Source of the DNA: Gammaproteobacteria bacterium
GTDB taxonomy: Bacteria; Pseudomonadota; Gammaproteobacteria; Ga0077536
Direction of reading: 5' to 3'
Assembly: GCA_021773835.1 (NCBI GenBank)
Contig: JAJFJQ010000062.1
Coordinates: forward strand, 391,254-455,253
Length of the DNA: 64,000 nucleotides
Below, in pieces: positions 35,727-45,709 of this stretch. The translations under genes were made by a program, and so were the position numbers. The notes beneath the pieces are model-generated. The model was not told the origin of the DNA. It did no database searches and was given only the letters and a program-made list of their open reading frames with translations. Every line of letters begins with the position of its first letter. Position 1 is the stretch's first letter.

Positions 35727-36882
35727 CGTCCTGGCGGTGATCGGTCAACTCGACACCGGAGGGACCGAACGCCACCTTTTGAATGTATTCCCCGAGCTAA
35801 AACGTCGCTCGCTCGATTGCCGTATTTATACGCTACGTGGCGGCGGAGATTACGAGAATGACATGCAGGCGGCGGGCGTTCGGGTCATGAGCCCGTCGCA
35901 CGGCTCCCGTGGCTGGTTTGGGCTACTCCGCACGGCATTCCACTTTCTCAGAGTATTGCGCGTGGAGCGACCGCGAATTATTCACTTTTATTTACCGCAC
36001 GCGTACCTGCTCGGCGGCCTGTGCAGCTTGTTTGGGCCACCATGCATTCGCATCATGAGTCGTCGGAGCCAAAATCAATATCAATCCAAGTGGCCATTTG
36101 CACGTTCTATCGAGGGTTTTCTACATCGAAAAATGGACTGCATCCTGGCAAATTCACAGGCACTAATGGAAGAGCTGCTGGCTGAGGGAGTTGATGAAGC
36201 AATTGGTGGGGTAATTTACAACGGCGTACCGATACCACCAGTGCTGAGTTCATCCGCAATGATCGCGCTACGAGATGAGCTTGGTATTGGCCAAGAGACC
36301 TTTGTGGTGGTAATGGTGGCGAATCTAATTCCGTATAAGGGGCACGCCGATGCAATCGAGGCGTTAGGGTCGGCCCGTGATCAACTAGGGACCGACTGGG
36401 TTGTATTCATGATCGGCCGGGATAAGGGAATACAAAAGGAACTCGCGGTACAGGCTGCCGCCACAAACATCGATTCAAATATCCGTTGGACTGGTGCGGT
36501 CGATGATGTTCAACCATATTTGGCAGTCGCCGATTTGGCAATGATGGCGTCTCACGAGGAAGGATTTTCGAATGCGATCTTAGAAGCAATGGCAGCGTCT
36601 GTACCGGTTATTGCGACCGATGTTGGCGGAAATAGCGAGGCGGTGGTCGATCAGATAACCGGGCTACTTGTGCCGGTGAACGATCCCGCGGCCATGAGCG
36701 CCGCGATTATCGCGCTGTTTAATGATCGTGCTCGTCGAATTCAACTTGGACATGCGGCGCAAGCTCAAGTGATGGAGAAATTCACATTAGAGAAATGTGT
36801 TGCAGCATATTCGCGTGTTTATCAAAGCTTGCTGGCCGGCGACGAACAACCGATCCAGGATGTGATCGGTGTAGGTCGGTAA
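35701..36882 (+). CDS. GT4 glycosyltransferase (WbpT-like position)
   Basis: A 393-aa GT-B enzyme. AVIGQLDTGGTERHLLNVFPEL opens the acceptor domain and VVMVANLIPYKGHADAIEAL starts the donor domain. MASHEEGFSNAILEAMAASVPVIATDVGGNSE holds the E-x7-E donor-binding pair. It is cytosolic and likely adds a HexNAc or hexuronamide to the lipid-linked primer. Its start lies inside the end of the amidotransferase gene (ATG at 35701, alternative 35710), so the two are coupled. The stop abuts the next start (TAA-ATG). Confidence 0.9.
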   Translation: MTIMSGPADVLAVIGQLDTGGTERHLLNVFPELKRRSLDCRIYTLRGGGDYENDMQAAGVRVMSPSHGSRGWFGLLRTAFHFLRVLRVERPRIIHFYLPHAYLLGGLCSLFGPPCIRIMSRRSQNQYQSKWPFARSIEGFLHRKMDCILANSQALMEELLAEGVDEAIGGVIYNGVPIPPVLSSSAMIALRDELGIGQETFVVVMVANLIPYKGHADAIEALGSARDQLGTDWVVFMIGRDKGIQKELAVQAAATNIDSNIRWTGAVDDVQPYLAVADLAMMASHEEGFSNAILEAMAASVPVIATDVGGNSEAVVDQITGLLVPVNDPAAMSAAIIALFNDRARRIQLGHAAQAQVMEKFTLEKCVAAYSRVYQSLLAGDEQPIQDVIGVGR

Positions 36883-38043
36883 ATGGATCCGTTGCCCCTG
36901 TCTCACCGTCGGCTGAAAGTTTTGTTTGCAGTCACCGAGGATTGGTATTTCTGGTCGCACCGAAAACCACTAGCAGGCTTGCTTCTGGAGTCGGGTTGTG
37001 ACGTATCAATCGCTACGCGATTTAATCGCCACGAGTCGCAGTTGCGCGCTCAGGGTTTTGCATGCGATGCCGTTCCATTCGAGCGATCGTTGCGCCATCC
37101 GCTGCGAGATTTGCGTTCGCTGTTCAGATTATGGTCGATCGTGCGGCAGCGTCAGCCGGATGTTGTGCATCTCGTTTCGCTCAAACCAATTTTATTGAGT
37201 ATTCTCGCGTTGACTATGCATCGACGAACTCATTTCGTCGCTGCCGTAACCGGCATGGGGTATTTGTTTTCGTCGCAAGATCATGCGGCCAAGTTGGTTA
37301 AACATGCGCTTCTGGTTTTATTGCGGTGGGTCTTATTGCGCAAGAACGTATGGATCATTGTGCAAAACCGTGATGACCAATCCTTGCTCGCCGTGCACAG
37401 GCTCGGTCGTTCAGAGCGCACGACACTGATCCCGGGGGTTGGGGTTGATCTCGAGCAGTTTAATTGCGATGCAGCCGAGGTCGTGGCTGCACCGATCGTT
37501 GTGCTCCCTGCGCGACTAATACGCGACAAGGGAATCGAAGAGTTTGTTCAGGCAGCAAGATTAACCAAACGCGAGATTCCGAATACGCGATTCGTTCTTG
37601 CTGGTGCAGAAGATCCCGACAACCCTGCGGCATTGGCCAAGGATGCAATCGATAAATGGGTGCGTGAAGGCTTGGTTGAATGGTGGGGGCATCGTAACGA
37701 TATGGTGGAGGTGTACCGTCAGGCGACGATCGTATGCTTACCGTCTTACCGCGAAGGATTCCCTAAGGTATTGCTCGAAGCATCGGCATGCCGCCGTCCG
37801 CTAGTGGCGACCGATGTACCTGGTTGTCGCGAAATATGTCGCAACGGAATAAACGGGATCCTTGTGCCTGCGCGGGATTCAATGGAATTGGCAAACGCCT
37901 TGATCTGCCTTATTCGTGACCCTGATCTGTGTACGCGATATGCCGAGGCCGGTCGGCGAATTGTGGAAAGCGAATTTGCGCTCACGCGTATTGCCGAGCA
38001 GACGTTGGATTTTTACCGACAATTTTGTGACTCAGCAAAATAG
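36883..38043 (+). CDS. GT4 glycosyltransferase (WbpU-like position)
   Basis: A 386-aa GT4 protein. VLFAVTEDWYFWSHRKPLAGLLLESG, then HLVSLKPILLSILAL and TGMGYLFSS are typical of O-antigen transferases acting early, next to WbpL-type primers. The donor domain has VVLPARLIRDKGIEEFVQAARL and CLPSYREGFPKVLLEASACRRPLVATDVPG. It starts directly after the preceding stop, and the following SDR gene starts inside its last codons. It is the probable first or second transferase onto the undecaprenyl-pyrophosphate-linked sugar. Confidence 0.9.
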   Translation: MDPLPLSHRRLKVLFAVTEDWYFWSHRKPLAGLLLESGCDVSIATRFNRHESQLRAQGFACDAVPFERSLRHPLRDLRSLFRLWSIVRQRQPDVVHLVSLKPILLSILALTMHRRTHFVAAVTGMGYLFSSQDHAAKLVKHALLVLLRWVLLRKNVWIIVQNRDDQSLLAVHRLGRSERTTLIPGVGVDLEQFNCDAAEVVAAPIVVLPARLIRDKGIEEFVQAARLTKREIPNTRFVLAGAEDPDNPAALAKDAIDKWVREGLVEWWGHRNDMVEVYRQATIVCLPSYREGFPKVLLEASACRRPLVATDVPGCREICRNGINGILVPARDSMELANALICLIRDPDLCTRYAEAGRRIVESEFALTRIAEQTLDFYRQFCDSAK

Positions 38044-39016
38044 TAAATTGAAAGTACTAGTTACTGGCGGCACGGGTTTTGTCGGTCGCGCCGTTTGCCG
38101 TCGTCTATTGGCCGACGGTGCACATGTCGTTGTCAGTGTAAGAGGCCGGTCGTACCCGGTGGAACCGGGCTGTGACTCGGTGGAGGTTGGCGACATTGAC
38201 GCTAGCACTGATTGGCAGGCGGCATTGCGCAACGTGCATGGCGTTGTGCATTTAGCAGCTCGGACCCACTCCCCCAATACGCCGAATGCACTCGTCGACT
38301 ATCATGCAATTAACATCGGCGGTACCGAGAGCTTGGTAAACGCCGCGGCGGTAGCCGAGGTTCAACGCTTCGTGTTCATGAGTTCAATCAAAGTTAACGG
38401 CGAAAGCACTTCATCCGATCGCGGTGGCGGTGCAACATGCTTTCGAAGCGATGATGTGGTCAGTCCGGCGAGCGATTACGGCCGTACGAAATGGGAGGCA
38501 GAGAAATTTCTCGTCGACGTCGCCAAGAATGCCAATATTGGATCAGTCATACTGCGTCCGCCGCTCGTCTACGGTCCAGGCCAGAAGGCGAACATGTTGC
38601 AGTTGATGCGCCTTGTTGACCGGGGGGTCCCGTTACCGTTTGCAAACGTTAAGAATTCTCGAAGTTTGATCTATGTCGATAATCTAGCTGACGCGGTAGT
38701 CTGCGCTCTTCGAGCAAAAAATGTTGGCAGCGAAATATTTACGCTTGCAGATGTAGAAGTATCGACCACGCAATTGATTCAAACAATTGCTAAGGCGCTA
38801 GGCAAGCGTGCGATCTTAATTCCGTGCCCAACTACCTTGCTCGAAATTGCCGCGAGAGCTGTTGGGCGGCGCGAACAACTCGACAAACTGATCGGCTCTT
38901 TGGTTGTTGACCGAACTCGTATTTCCAGTGAATTGGGATGGTCGCCACGATATACGTTCGTGCAGGCGATGCAATACACGGCTGAATGGTATCAACGCAG
39001 CCGCAACGCTCAATAA
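38027..39016 (+). CDS. SDR-family UDP-4-keto-6-deoxy-HexNAc reductase/epimerase (WbpV-like)
   Basis: About 329 aa of the extended short-chain dehydrogenase family. VLVTGGTGFVGRAVCRRLL is the NAD(P)-binding loop and SDYGRTKWEAE carries the Tyr-x3-Lys catalytic pair. Its place between GT4 and WbpL-like genes and upstream of a WbpM-like dehydratase fits WbpV, which reduces the 4-keto product to UDP-QuiNAc or UDP-FucNAc. The GTG at 38027 overlaps the upstream stop by 17 nt and starts just before the Rossmann strand. The much longer frame from 37916 is rejected, since it overlaps another gene. The stop overlaps the next ATG (TAATG). Confidence 0.87.
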   Translation: MTQQNSKLKVLVTGGTGFVGRAVCRRLLADGAHVVVSVRGRSYPVEPGCDSVEVGDIDASTDWQAALRNVHGVVHLAARTHSPNTPNALVDYHAINIGGTESLVNAAAVAEVQRFVFMSSIKVNGESTSSDRGGGATCFRSDDVVSPASDYGRTKWEAEKFLVDVAKNANIGSVILRPPLVYGPGQKANMLQLMRLVDRGVPLPFANVKNSRSLIYVDNLADAVVCALRAKNVGSEIFTLADVEVSTTQLIQTIAKALGKRAILIPCPTTLLEIAARAVGRREQLDKLIGSLVVDRTRISSELGWSPRYTFVQAMQYTAEWYQRSRNAQ

Positions 39017-40029
39017 TGTTCACCATCGCGCTATTATTTTTTGCGATTGTCATGACCGCGATCGGAACCGCCATAGTTCGACGCTATTCACTGTCGCGCG
39101 AAATCGTAGATGTGCCGTCGGCACGAGGCTTACACGATCGAGTGATCGCGCGTGGCGGCGGTGCGGCGATAGTGATGGTCGTAACGATTTTGCTTACGTA
39201 TCTCATTTTAACCGGCGCATTAGACCATTGGCGTTGGGGGATTTGGGTAGTCACAGGGCTAGGCTTTGGTTTAATCGGGTGGTTAGACGATCGGTCCGAT
39301 TTACCCGTCGTAATTCGGCTGATAGCCCAAACGGTAATCGCATTAATTTTCTGCGGACTTCAGTACCTCCAGCACCCGTTTGTTTCAACGAGCGCCGGGT
39401 CTGAACTCTATCCTATCGTCGTTCCGATACTCGCACTCGTATTGGTATGGTTCGTTAACTTGTACAACTTTATTGATGGCGCAGATGGCTACGCTGCGAC
39501 GGAAGGCGTCATCGTTGCGGGCTGTGGTGCGATATTGATCGTAGCTTTTAGTAACTCGGAAAATATTTTTATTGCGGTTTTAATCGCCGGGGCCAGTGCT
39601 GGATTTCTGCGATGGAACTGGCAACCAGCAAGCATATTTATGGGCGACGTCGGAAGCTATTTTCTTGGATTTCAATTTGGCGCGTTAGTCGTAGTCGGAT
39701 GCTTAGATAATAACGGTCCGTGGTTGTGGCTGATTCTACTGACGCCGTTTGTAACCGATGCGACTTTGACTTTGTTGCGGCGTATGCTGCATCGAGAAAA
39801 ATGGTGGACCGCGCATCGTAGCCACGCCTATCAGCTTTTAGTGATGGGTGGTTGGAGCCACGCACACCTATGTGTGGTTTTAGCCGTAATCACCGGCTTA
39901 GCGTTGCTGCCGGCCGCGTATTTCGTAATGCGCAACCCATCATCCGGATTCATGATCACAGTCGCGATATATTCGATTACTGCTATCATATGGGCTGCGA
40001 TTATTAGAAGAACCTATCAACGCGTGTGA
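39016..40029 (+). CDS. Undecaprenyl-phosphate sugar-1-phosphate transferase (WecA/WbpL-like)
   Basis: About 337 aa with some ten helices. NLYNFIDGADGYAATEGV and FMGDVGSYFLGF are the polyprenyl-phosphate/Mg-binding motifs of the WecA/MraY family. KWWTAHRSHAYQLLV is the WbpL-type histidine motif. It would start synthesis by moving a HexNAc-1-phosphate (QuiNAc, FucNAc or GlcNAc) to undecaprenyl phosphate at the inner membrane. The ATG at 39016 overlaps the upstream TAA by one base. The earlier start at 38986 would add ten residues inside the SDR gene and is less likely. Confidence 0.92.
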   Translation: MFTIALLFFAIVMTAIGTAIVRRYSLSREIVDVPSARGLHDRVIARGGGAAIVMVVTILLTYLILTGALDHWRWGIWVVTGLGFGLIGWLDDRSDLPVVIRLIAQTVIALIFCGLQYLQHPFVSTSAGSELYPIVVPILALVLVWFVNLYNFIDGADGYAATEGVIVAGCGAILIVAFSNSENIFIAVLIAGASAGFLRWNWQPASIFMGDVGSYFLGFQFGALVVVGCLDNNGPWLWLILLTPFVTDATLTLLRRMLHREKWWTAHRSHAYQLLVMGGWSHAHLCVVLAVITGLALLPAAYFVMRNPSSGFMITVAIYSITAIIWAAIIRRTYQRV

Positions 40030-40038
40030 TCTAACGGC

Positions 40039-41916
40039 GTGTTAATCAGTAACCGAACGAAAGTAATTCTTTATGACCTGCTGGCGATCTCGATCGCTTG
40101 GTCTATTGGTTTGTTTGCGCGTTTTAATTTCGAAGCGCCACCGAAGGAATTCATGGATGCCGCGATCACTGCATTCCCAGTGGTGTTGATCGTCCAAGCC
40201 GGCATATCACGCTATTTCGGGTTGTATAAGGGTTTATGGCGATTCGCAAGCCTACAAGACTTATGGAATATCATCCGCGCCGCGGCGCTAGGGTCCGTGT
40301 CGATCGCGCTTGTGCTATTCGTTATCAATCGACTTGAAGATATTCCAAGGTCGCTGTTGATCCTCTACCCATTTTTCCTGGTTTTCCTGCTTGGTGGCCC
40401 GCGACTTGCCTACCGCCTGTGGAAAGACCACTCCTTAAGCCTGCATAACATCTCGGGTGGGCAGCGGGTGATAATCATTGGCGCTGGTACCAGTGGCGAA
40501 ATGATTGTGCGCGATATGTTACGCGACGGTTCTTATATCCCCGTTGGCTTGGTCGATGATGAGCCTGCTCTATTGAAGGCACGTATTCATGGCGTTCCCG
40601 TACTTGGGCCGGTCAAAGATCTGTCGTCTATTGCTCACCGTTACGAGGTGGATTCACTGATTATCGCGGTGCCGTCTGCGACTAACGCAGAAATGCAACA
40701 TATTGTCGATATGTGTGAACAGTCGGGACGTCCGTTCCGTACGTTGCCACGGATCCAAGATATTGTGTCTGGGAAAGTTGGTTTGCAGGAGGTGCGTGAA
40801 GTATCGATCGACGATCTGTTAGGGCGCGACAAGATAGAACTCGATTGGCAAGTCATCCAGTCCGCTCTGGTCGGTAAGGCGGTACTTGTAACCGGCGGTG
40901 GCGGTTCGATTGGTTCCGAGTTATGCCGGCAAGTTGCACGCCTTGGCGCCTCTAAAGTGATCGTCTTCGATCACAGTGAATTCAATCTGTACCAGATTGA
41001 CAGAGAACTGCGCGAGAAATTCCCTCATCTCGGCCTGCATAGCATTATTGGTGATGTGTGTGACCGCGTCGCTTTGAACCAGCTATTCACGACTTTTTCG
41101 CCGCGCTTAGTGTTTCATGCAGCTGCCTACAAACACGTACCAATACTTGAGAGCCAGGCTCGCGAAGCGGTGCGTAACAATGTGATCGGTACCTACGAGG
41201 TTGCAGCCGCTGCGGAACGTCACGGGTGTGAAAACGTCGTTCTCATCTCTACTGATAAGGCGGTAAAGCCAAGTAGCATTATGGGAGCGACAAAGCGATT
41301 TGCAGAACTGATCTGCGAAAGCAAAAATCACGACGCTGAAACCCGCTTTATCACCGTACGTTTTGGCAATGTACTTGGCTCAGCTGGTAGTGTGGTCCCG
41401 TTATTCCGCCAGCAAATTCGAGACGGTGGGCCTGTCACAGTCACACATCCGGATGCCACGCGTTACTTTATGACGATCCCCGAAGCGTGCCAACTAATTC
41501 TTCAGGCGTCAGCGATTGGAGAGGGTGGTGAAATTTTCGTGCTTGATATGGGGCAGTCGATCAATATTGCTTACCTAGCAGAGCAGATGATCCGTCTCTC
41601 CGGACGTGAGCCCGGTGACGGCGTTTCCATTGTATTTACTGGCCTGCGCCCCGGGGAAAAGCTACACGAAGAATTATTTCACGCGGAAGAAGATCTGTCG
41701 CAATCCTCTCACAGCAAGCTCATGCTGGCGGGACATTCGAAAACCGATCGAAAACGGATCCAGGAAATCTTCGAAGCGTTAGTCCACGCTTGCGACATAT
41801 TTGACGAGGCTGGGATCCGACGACTACTGATTGAAGCCGTGCCCGAGTTGACTAAAACGATTGGTGAATCCGAAAATAATGCGAACGTATTAAATTTTAC
41901 CCGGGGTAATCAATGA
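40039..41916 (+). CDS. wbpM: UDP-GlcNAc 4,6-dehydratase, membrane-bound (WbpM/PglF type)
   Basis: 625 aa. Four N-terminal helices are followed by a first Rossmann domain ([18 protein letters not shown]) and the catalytic second domain. The latter has [33 protein letters not shown] and [19 protein letters not shown]. The Met in this last motif replaces the Tyr of ordinary SDRs, which is a hallmark of this family. It makes UDP-2-acetamido-2,6-dideoxy-4-hexulose, which the WbpV-like enzyme can reduce and the WbpL-like enzyme can transfer. It begins with GTG and overlaps galU by 4 nt. Confidence 0.93.
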   Translation: MLISNRTKVILYDLLAISIAWSIGLFARFNFEAPPKEFMDAAITAFPVVLIVQAGISRYFGLYKGLWRFASLQDLWNIIRAAALGSVSIALVLFVINRLEDIPRSLLILYPFFLVFLLGGPRLAYRLWKDHSLSLHNISGGQRVIIIGAGTSGEMIVRDMLRDGSYIPVGLVDDEPALLKARIHGVPVLGPVKDLSSIAHRYEVDSLIIAVPSATNAEMQHIVDMCEQSGRPFRTLPRIQDIVSGKVGLQEVREVSIDDLLGRDKIELDWQVIQSALVGKAVLVTGGGGSIGSELCRQVARLGASKVIVFDHSEFNLYQIDRELREKFPHLGLHSIIGDVCDRVALNQLFTTFSPRLVFHAAAYKHVPILESQAREAVRNNVIGTYEVAAAAERHGCENVVLISTDKAVKPSSIMGATKRFAELICESKNHDAETRFITVRFGNVLGSAGSVVPLFRQQIRDGGPVTVTHPDATRYFMTIPEACQLILQASAIGEGGEIFVLDMGQSINIAYLAEQMIRLSGREPGDGVSIVFTGLRPGEKLHEELFHAEEDLSQSSHSKLMLAGHSKTDRKRIQEIFEALVHACDIFDEAGIRRLLIEAVPELTKTIGESENNANVLNFTRGNQ

Positions 41917-42794
41917 CGACCGTAGTACGCAAGGCAGTCTTTCCAGTTGCCGGAATGGGGACCAGGTTTTTACCGGCGACGAAGGCGAACCCAAAAGAAA
42001 TGTTACCAATAGTCGATAAGCCACTGATCCAGTACGCGGCCGAAGAGGCAGTCGAAGCTGGCATAAAGGAGTTGATTTTTGTTATCGGCCGCACGAAAAG
42101 ATCGATCCCAGATCACTTTGATAAAGCATATGAACTCGAAGTCGAACTCGAGAAGAGTGGAAAATCTGAAATGCTTAATCTTGTGCAAAATATCCTGCCA
42201 CCGGATGTCGCTTGTATTTATATCCGGCAGGCTGAGCCGTTAGGCCTTGGGCATGCAGTTCTGTGCGCAAAACCAGCAATCGGTAACGAACCATTCGCCG
42301 TACTATTAGCCGACGATCTAATCGATGGTGGTGCTACCGGATGTTTGAAACAAATGGTCGACGTATTTTCACATTTTAATTCCGGGGTCGTTGCGGTTGA
42401 GCCGGTACCGAAGGACGAAACCATGCGCTACGGTATTGTTGAAATAAAATCGATCGAAGAGCGTATCGGCAAGATGCACAGCATCGTAGAAAAGCCGCAT
42501 CCAGACGTCGCGCCATCCAATTTAGGCGTCGTTGGACGCTACATTCTGCCCGGCGAAATAATGAATATACTAGAGCAAACGCAGCGCGGGGCGGGCGGGG
42601 AAATACAATTGACAGACGCGATCGCTACCTTGCTCGATCGCCAACAGGTACTCGCCTACGAATTCGCTGGAACCCGTTATGATTGTGGGGCCAAGCTAGG
42701 TTATCTTGAGGCAACCATAGACTACGCGTTAAAACACGCAGAGCTCAGTACCGAATTTGCCGACTATCTGCGCGCTCGGGTAGCGCGCCTATAG
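41913..42794 (+). CDS. galU: UTP-glucose-1-phosphate uridylyltransferase GalU
   Basis: 293 aa and close to the family length. [34 protein letters not shown] is the nucleotide-binding signature, [10 protein letters not shown] holds the metal-site aspartates, and [21 protein letters not shown] completes the active site. It makes UDP-glucose, feeding many polysaccharide pathways and here closing the O-antigen locus. The ATG overlaps the wbpM stop (ATGA). No strong terminator is visible after it. Confidence 0.95.
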   Translation: MTTVVRKAVFPVAGMGTRFLPATKANPKEMLPIVDKPLIQYAAEEAVEAGIKELIFVIGRTKRSIPDHFDKAYELEVELEKSGKSEMLNLVQNILPPDVACIYIRQAEPLGLGHAVLCAKPAIGNEPFAVLLADDLIDGGATGCLKQMVDVFSHFNSGVVAVEPVPKDETMRYGIVEIKSIEERIGKMHSIVEKPHPDVAPSNLGVVGRYILPGEIMNILEQTQRGAGGEIQLTDAIATLLDRQQVLAYEFAGTRYDCGAKLGYLEATIDYALKHAELSTEFADYLRARVARL

Positions 42795-42833
42795 CGCTTG
42801 AACATGTTCCCGGCGGGTGCTGGTGGCATCTAA

Positions 42834-43088
42834 CTAGAATCCATCCAGGCGTGCTCGCTTACGCGCGAGTTCCGTTTGCAGGTAGGCGAGTGCCCGCTGT
42901 GAGTGCTCGTCTGTAGGTTCGCCGGCGACGGCGACGAGCTGTTCCAGCTCACGAATGTCATCTTCGAGGTCGGCTTCGTCGAAATCGCCGTGGTCGTCGA
43001 CGGCTCCTAGTAACGGGAAAAAATCCTCGAGCTGTTTTAGCTCTTCGACTAAATCCCCAAATCCCTCAGACATCATTTTTGCTGCCAT
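42834..43088 (-). CDS. Small acidic hypothetical protein
   Basis: An 84-aa protein, acidic in the middle (DDHGDFDEADLEDDIRELEQL) and basic at the end (ARKRARLDGF). It is probably helical and soluble. I do not recognise the family. It is divergent from ppnN with about 145 bp between them, and a purine-poor upstream region gives no clear ribosome binding site. Reverse orientation at the border of the O-antigen locus suggests it is not part of that operon. Confidence 0.5.
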   Translation of the reverse strand: MAAKMMSEGFGDLVEELKQLEDFFPLLGAVDDHGDFDEADLEDDIRELEQLVAVAGEPTDEHSQRALAYLQTELARKRARLDGF

Positions 43089-43133
43089 TTGGAACGTCCC
43101 CCCAATGCGTCATAGGTAAGTGAGTTACGACGC

Positions 43134-43239
43134 GATCCTAATCATTGATCTTATTTTGATCAGTTAATCTTCTGATCTTGTGGAGAATATTATAGGATCA
43201 TAAGAAAAGACTTCAACTGTTTCCGTTAACTAGGTGATC
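43134..43239. promoter_or_regulatory. GATC-rich promoter region upstream of ppnN
   Basis: Six GATC sites fall within 106 bp (43134, 43147, 43158, 43174, 43196, 43236). TGATC-N7-GATCA forms a dyad, and a TATTAT (43188-43193) could be a -10. A -35 is not clear. Confidence 0.4.
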
Positions 43240-44631
43240 CTACCAATTATGACTGCAATACCCGGCCAAACGATCCGCTTCGCGACAGTACGCCCTGAGA
43301 CGGGCCTCGCGGTACTTTCGGCGGCCGAAGTGAATGACTTGTGCGTTGCACAGAACAGTATAATTTATGGCCTGTTTAGACGCTGTGCATTGGCCGTTTT
43401 GACTAGCGGGATCAATTCCGACGATGCTAGACAACTATTTGAAATATATAAGGATTTCGATGTTCAATTCGAGCAGGTGGACCGCGGAATCGTACTCCAT
43501 TTAAAAAACGCGCCGGCTACTGCATTCGTCGATGGCGAGATAATTGTCGGTGCACGGGAACATCTTTTTTCCGTCCTTCGGGATATTGTCTTTGTTGCCA
43601 ATGACTTGTCAGCGACGCGATTGCTGGAGGTGTCAACCTCTGATGGAATTTCTGAGGTTGTATTTCGGATCTTGCGCCATGCGCAATTGGTTCGGCCGGG
43701 CGTACAGCAAGGGCTAGCCGTGTGCTGGGGCGGCCATTCCATTGGCCAACTGGAATACGAGTACACTAAAGAAGTGGGTTATCAGATGGGCTTGCGCGGG
43801 CTCGATGTCTGCACTGGCTGTGGTCCAGGTGCAATGAAAGGGCCGATGAAGGGTGCCGCGATAGGGCACGCGAAGCAGCGGATCCGCAACGGACGCTATA
43901 TCGGCATAACGGAGCCAGGCATCATTGCCGCAGAGGCGCCAAACGCGATCGTCAACCAGCTGGCTATACTGCCGGATATTGAGAAGCGCCTCGAAGCCTT
44001 CGTACGTTTGGCCCACGGCGTAGTTGTTTTCCCCGGTGGTGCCGGTACGGCAGAGGAGATCCTTTTTCTGTTGGGTGTATTGTCCCATCCCGCAAATGTG
44101 GATCACCCATTACCATTGATCTTTTCCGGGCCGCGCAGCAGTGAGTCCTATTTCTTGGCGCTTGATAGTTTTATTAAAAGCACGCTCGGTCAAGACTTTA
44201 GCGAAAGATACGAGATCATCATTGACGACCCGGCGGCGGTGGGTAGGCGGTTGCGCCGAGAAATCGATACAGTTTTGATACATCGCGATGAGATCGATGA
44301 TGCGTCGTATTTTAATTGGTCGTTGACGATCGACAGCCGATTTCAGCATCCGTTTCCGGCCACGCATGCGGCGATGGCGCAACTAGAACTTCGTCGCGAC
44401 CTCGCGCCACACGAACTAGCCTGTAATTTGCGCTGCGCTTTTTCCGGAATCGTCGCGGGGAATGTCAAAGAAGAGGGGGTCAGGGCTGTCGAAACACACG
44501 GGCCGTTCGAGTTGCACGCGGACCGCGACATTGCGCAGGCGTTAGATTCACTGTTGAGATCGTTCGTCGCTGATCAGCGTATGCGTTTACCGGGACAGGT
44601 CTATACGCCTTGCTACAAAGTAGTCGGATAA
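43234..44631 (+). CDS. ppnN: Nucleotide 5'-monophosphate nucleosidase PpnN (YgdH)
   Basis: 465 aa, clearly homologous over its full length to E. coli PpnN. It has VVCWGGHSI-like LAVCWGGHSIGQLEYEYTKEVG and CTGCGPGAMKGPMKGAAIGHAKQR. PGGAGTAEEILFLLGVL is the LOG-family phosphate/catalytic motif, and AFSGIVAGNVKEEGVRAVE lies in the C-terminal domain. PpnN splits nucleoside monophosphates to base and ribose-5-phosphate and binds (p)ppGpp in E. coli. GTG at 43234 or ATG at 43249 are both possible starts. It is a monocistronic housekeeping gene. Confidence 0.93.
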   Translation: MILPIMTAIPGQTIRFATVRPETGLAVLSAAEVNDLCVAQNSIIYGLFRRCALAVLTSGINSDDARQLFEIYKDFDVQFEQVDRGIVLHLKNAPATAFVDGEIIVGAREHLFSVLRDIVFVANDLSATRLLEVSTSDGISEVVFRILRHAQLVRPGVQQGLAVCWGGHSIGQLEYEYTKEVGYQMGLRGLDVCTGCGPGAMKGPMKGAAIGHAKQRIRNGRYIGITEPGIIAAEAPNAIVNQLAILPDIEKRLEAFVRLAHGVVVFPGGAGTAEEILFLLGVLSHPANVDHPLPLIFSGPRSSESYFLALDSFIKSTLGQDFSERYEIIIDDPAAVGRRLRREIDTVLIHRDEIDDASYFNWSLTIDSRFQHPFPATHAAMAQLELRRDLAPHELACNLRCAFSGIVAGNVKEEGVRAVETHGPFELHADRDIAQALDSLLRSFVADQRMRLPGQVYTPCYKVVG

Positions 44632-44728
44632 ACCGTATTCCTCATCGGCTTGTTGCGACTGGATATAATTAGGAACGCGGAGTGGGGGTTATGTCTATCG
44701 GCCAAACGATACCATATGGGGTAAGCCG

Positions 44729-45682
44729 TTAAACCTCGGGTCGTTTGAAAACTCCCCGTAGATTGCCGGCTAGCCCGAGCGGTGCAAGTACGATGTCAAC
44801 GAGCGTGAAAAACGCCAGCAAGGGCACATTCACCGAAGGCCAAAATAGGCGATATATTTTACGCGGCGCATGATGTTCACGGAGCCAGTGGTGAAACGGA
44901 TATATCCAAAATACTGCGCATACGAACGTCTCCACTGTGACAGTTTCTAGTCCGGAATCCTTGCCGAGCCGTGCAATTGATTTGCGGTTAAAAAGATTCC
45001 AATGACGAGGAAAGTGATAACCGCCCCAATATCGCTTACGAAAAATCCGTGCGTCGAGGCAATCGGTGTTTGGTGTTTCGACAATAAATATCCCCCCCGG
45101 TGCGAGGATCCGATTAACTGCTTGAAACATTTCGGCGGGGTCGCTGACGTGTTCGATAACTTGACACGTTAGGATCAAATCGAAGTGGTTTGCCGGGAGT
45201 GATAGCTCCTCTACTCGCCCCTCATACCCGTGATAACCCTTCCGGTCGAGTTCATCGACAACCTTAGGACTAAGTTCCACTCCATATAAATTTTCAGGTG
45301 GGACTCCTTGTTCAGCCAGCCGATCAAGTAGCCGACCATCGCCGCAACCAATATCTAGGCATTGCGGCGCATCAGCGCTGCACAAGGACAGCATTTTGGT
45401 AATCTTACGTGCCTCTAGCCAATGCTTAACTCTCAAAGCGAAGGCGTTGACACTTTTTTCCATGTCGTAAGAATAGTAATTCGGTGGGTAAATTCGATTT
45501 AGCTCATTTACGGCCGGTCGCGGGTTCAAGTAAATATGGGAGCAGGCTACACATTGCACCATAGTGAATTCGTCGAGCGTGGTGCCGTATTCGAAATCCC
45601 ATCCGCGCGCGTAGGGCCGCGTATTGCTAGAGCCGCAAACCGAGCACTTGACATCGATACAATCCACTAGAATCCGGGTCAA
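44729..45682 (-). CDS. Zinc-ribbon class I SAM methyltransferase
   Basis: 317 aa. The N-terminal CSVCGSSNTRPYARGWDFEYG ... VQCVACSHIYLNPRP has two CxxC pairs, then CLDIGCGDGRLLDRLAEQG (motif I), LYGVELSPKVVDEL, LILTCQVIEHVSDPAEMFQAV and PGGIFIVETPNTDC. This is the common YgiQ-unrelated 'C-x2-C plus methyltransferase' type found near polysaccharide genes. The C-terminus has a hydrophobic segment suggesting membrane contact. It is reverse-oriented and begins 27 nt after the desaturase stop, so the two probably form an operon. Confidence 0.85.
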   Translation of the reverse strand: MTRILVDCIDVKCSVCGSSNTRPYARGWDFEYGTTLDEFTMVQCVACSHIYLNPRPAVNELNRIYPPNYYSYDMEKSVNAFALRVKHWLEARKITKMLSLCSADAPQCLDIGCGDGRLLDRLAEQGVPPENLYGVELSPKVVDELDRKGYHGYEGRVEELSLPANHFDLILTCQVIEHVSDPAEMFQAVNRILAPGGIFIVETPNTDCLDARIFRKRYWGGYHFPRHWNLFNRKSIARLGKDSGLETVTVETFVCAVFWIYPFHHWLREHHAPRKIYRLFWPSVNVPLLAFFTLVDIVLAPLGLAGNLRGVFKRPEV

Positions 45683-45709
45683 ATCCAGCTATACCGCGAT
45701 CAAACGTCG

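Noticed and set aside
42799..42808. GAACATGTTC palindrome after galU
   Set aside because: Only 10 bp, resembles the operator half-sites but has the wrong order and spacing.
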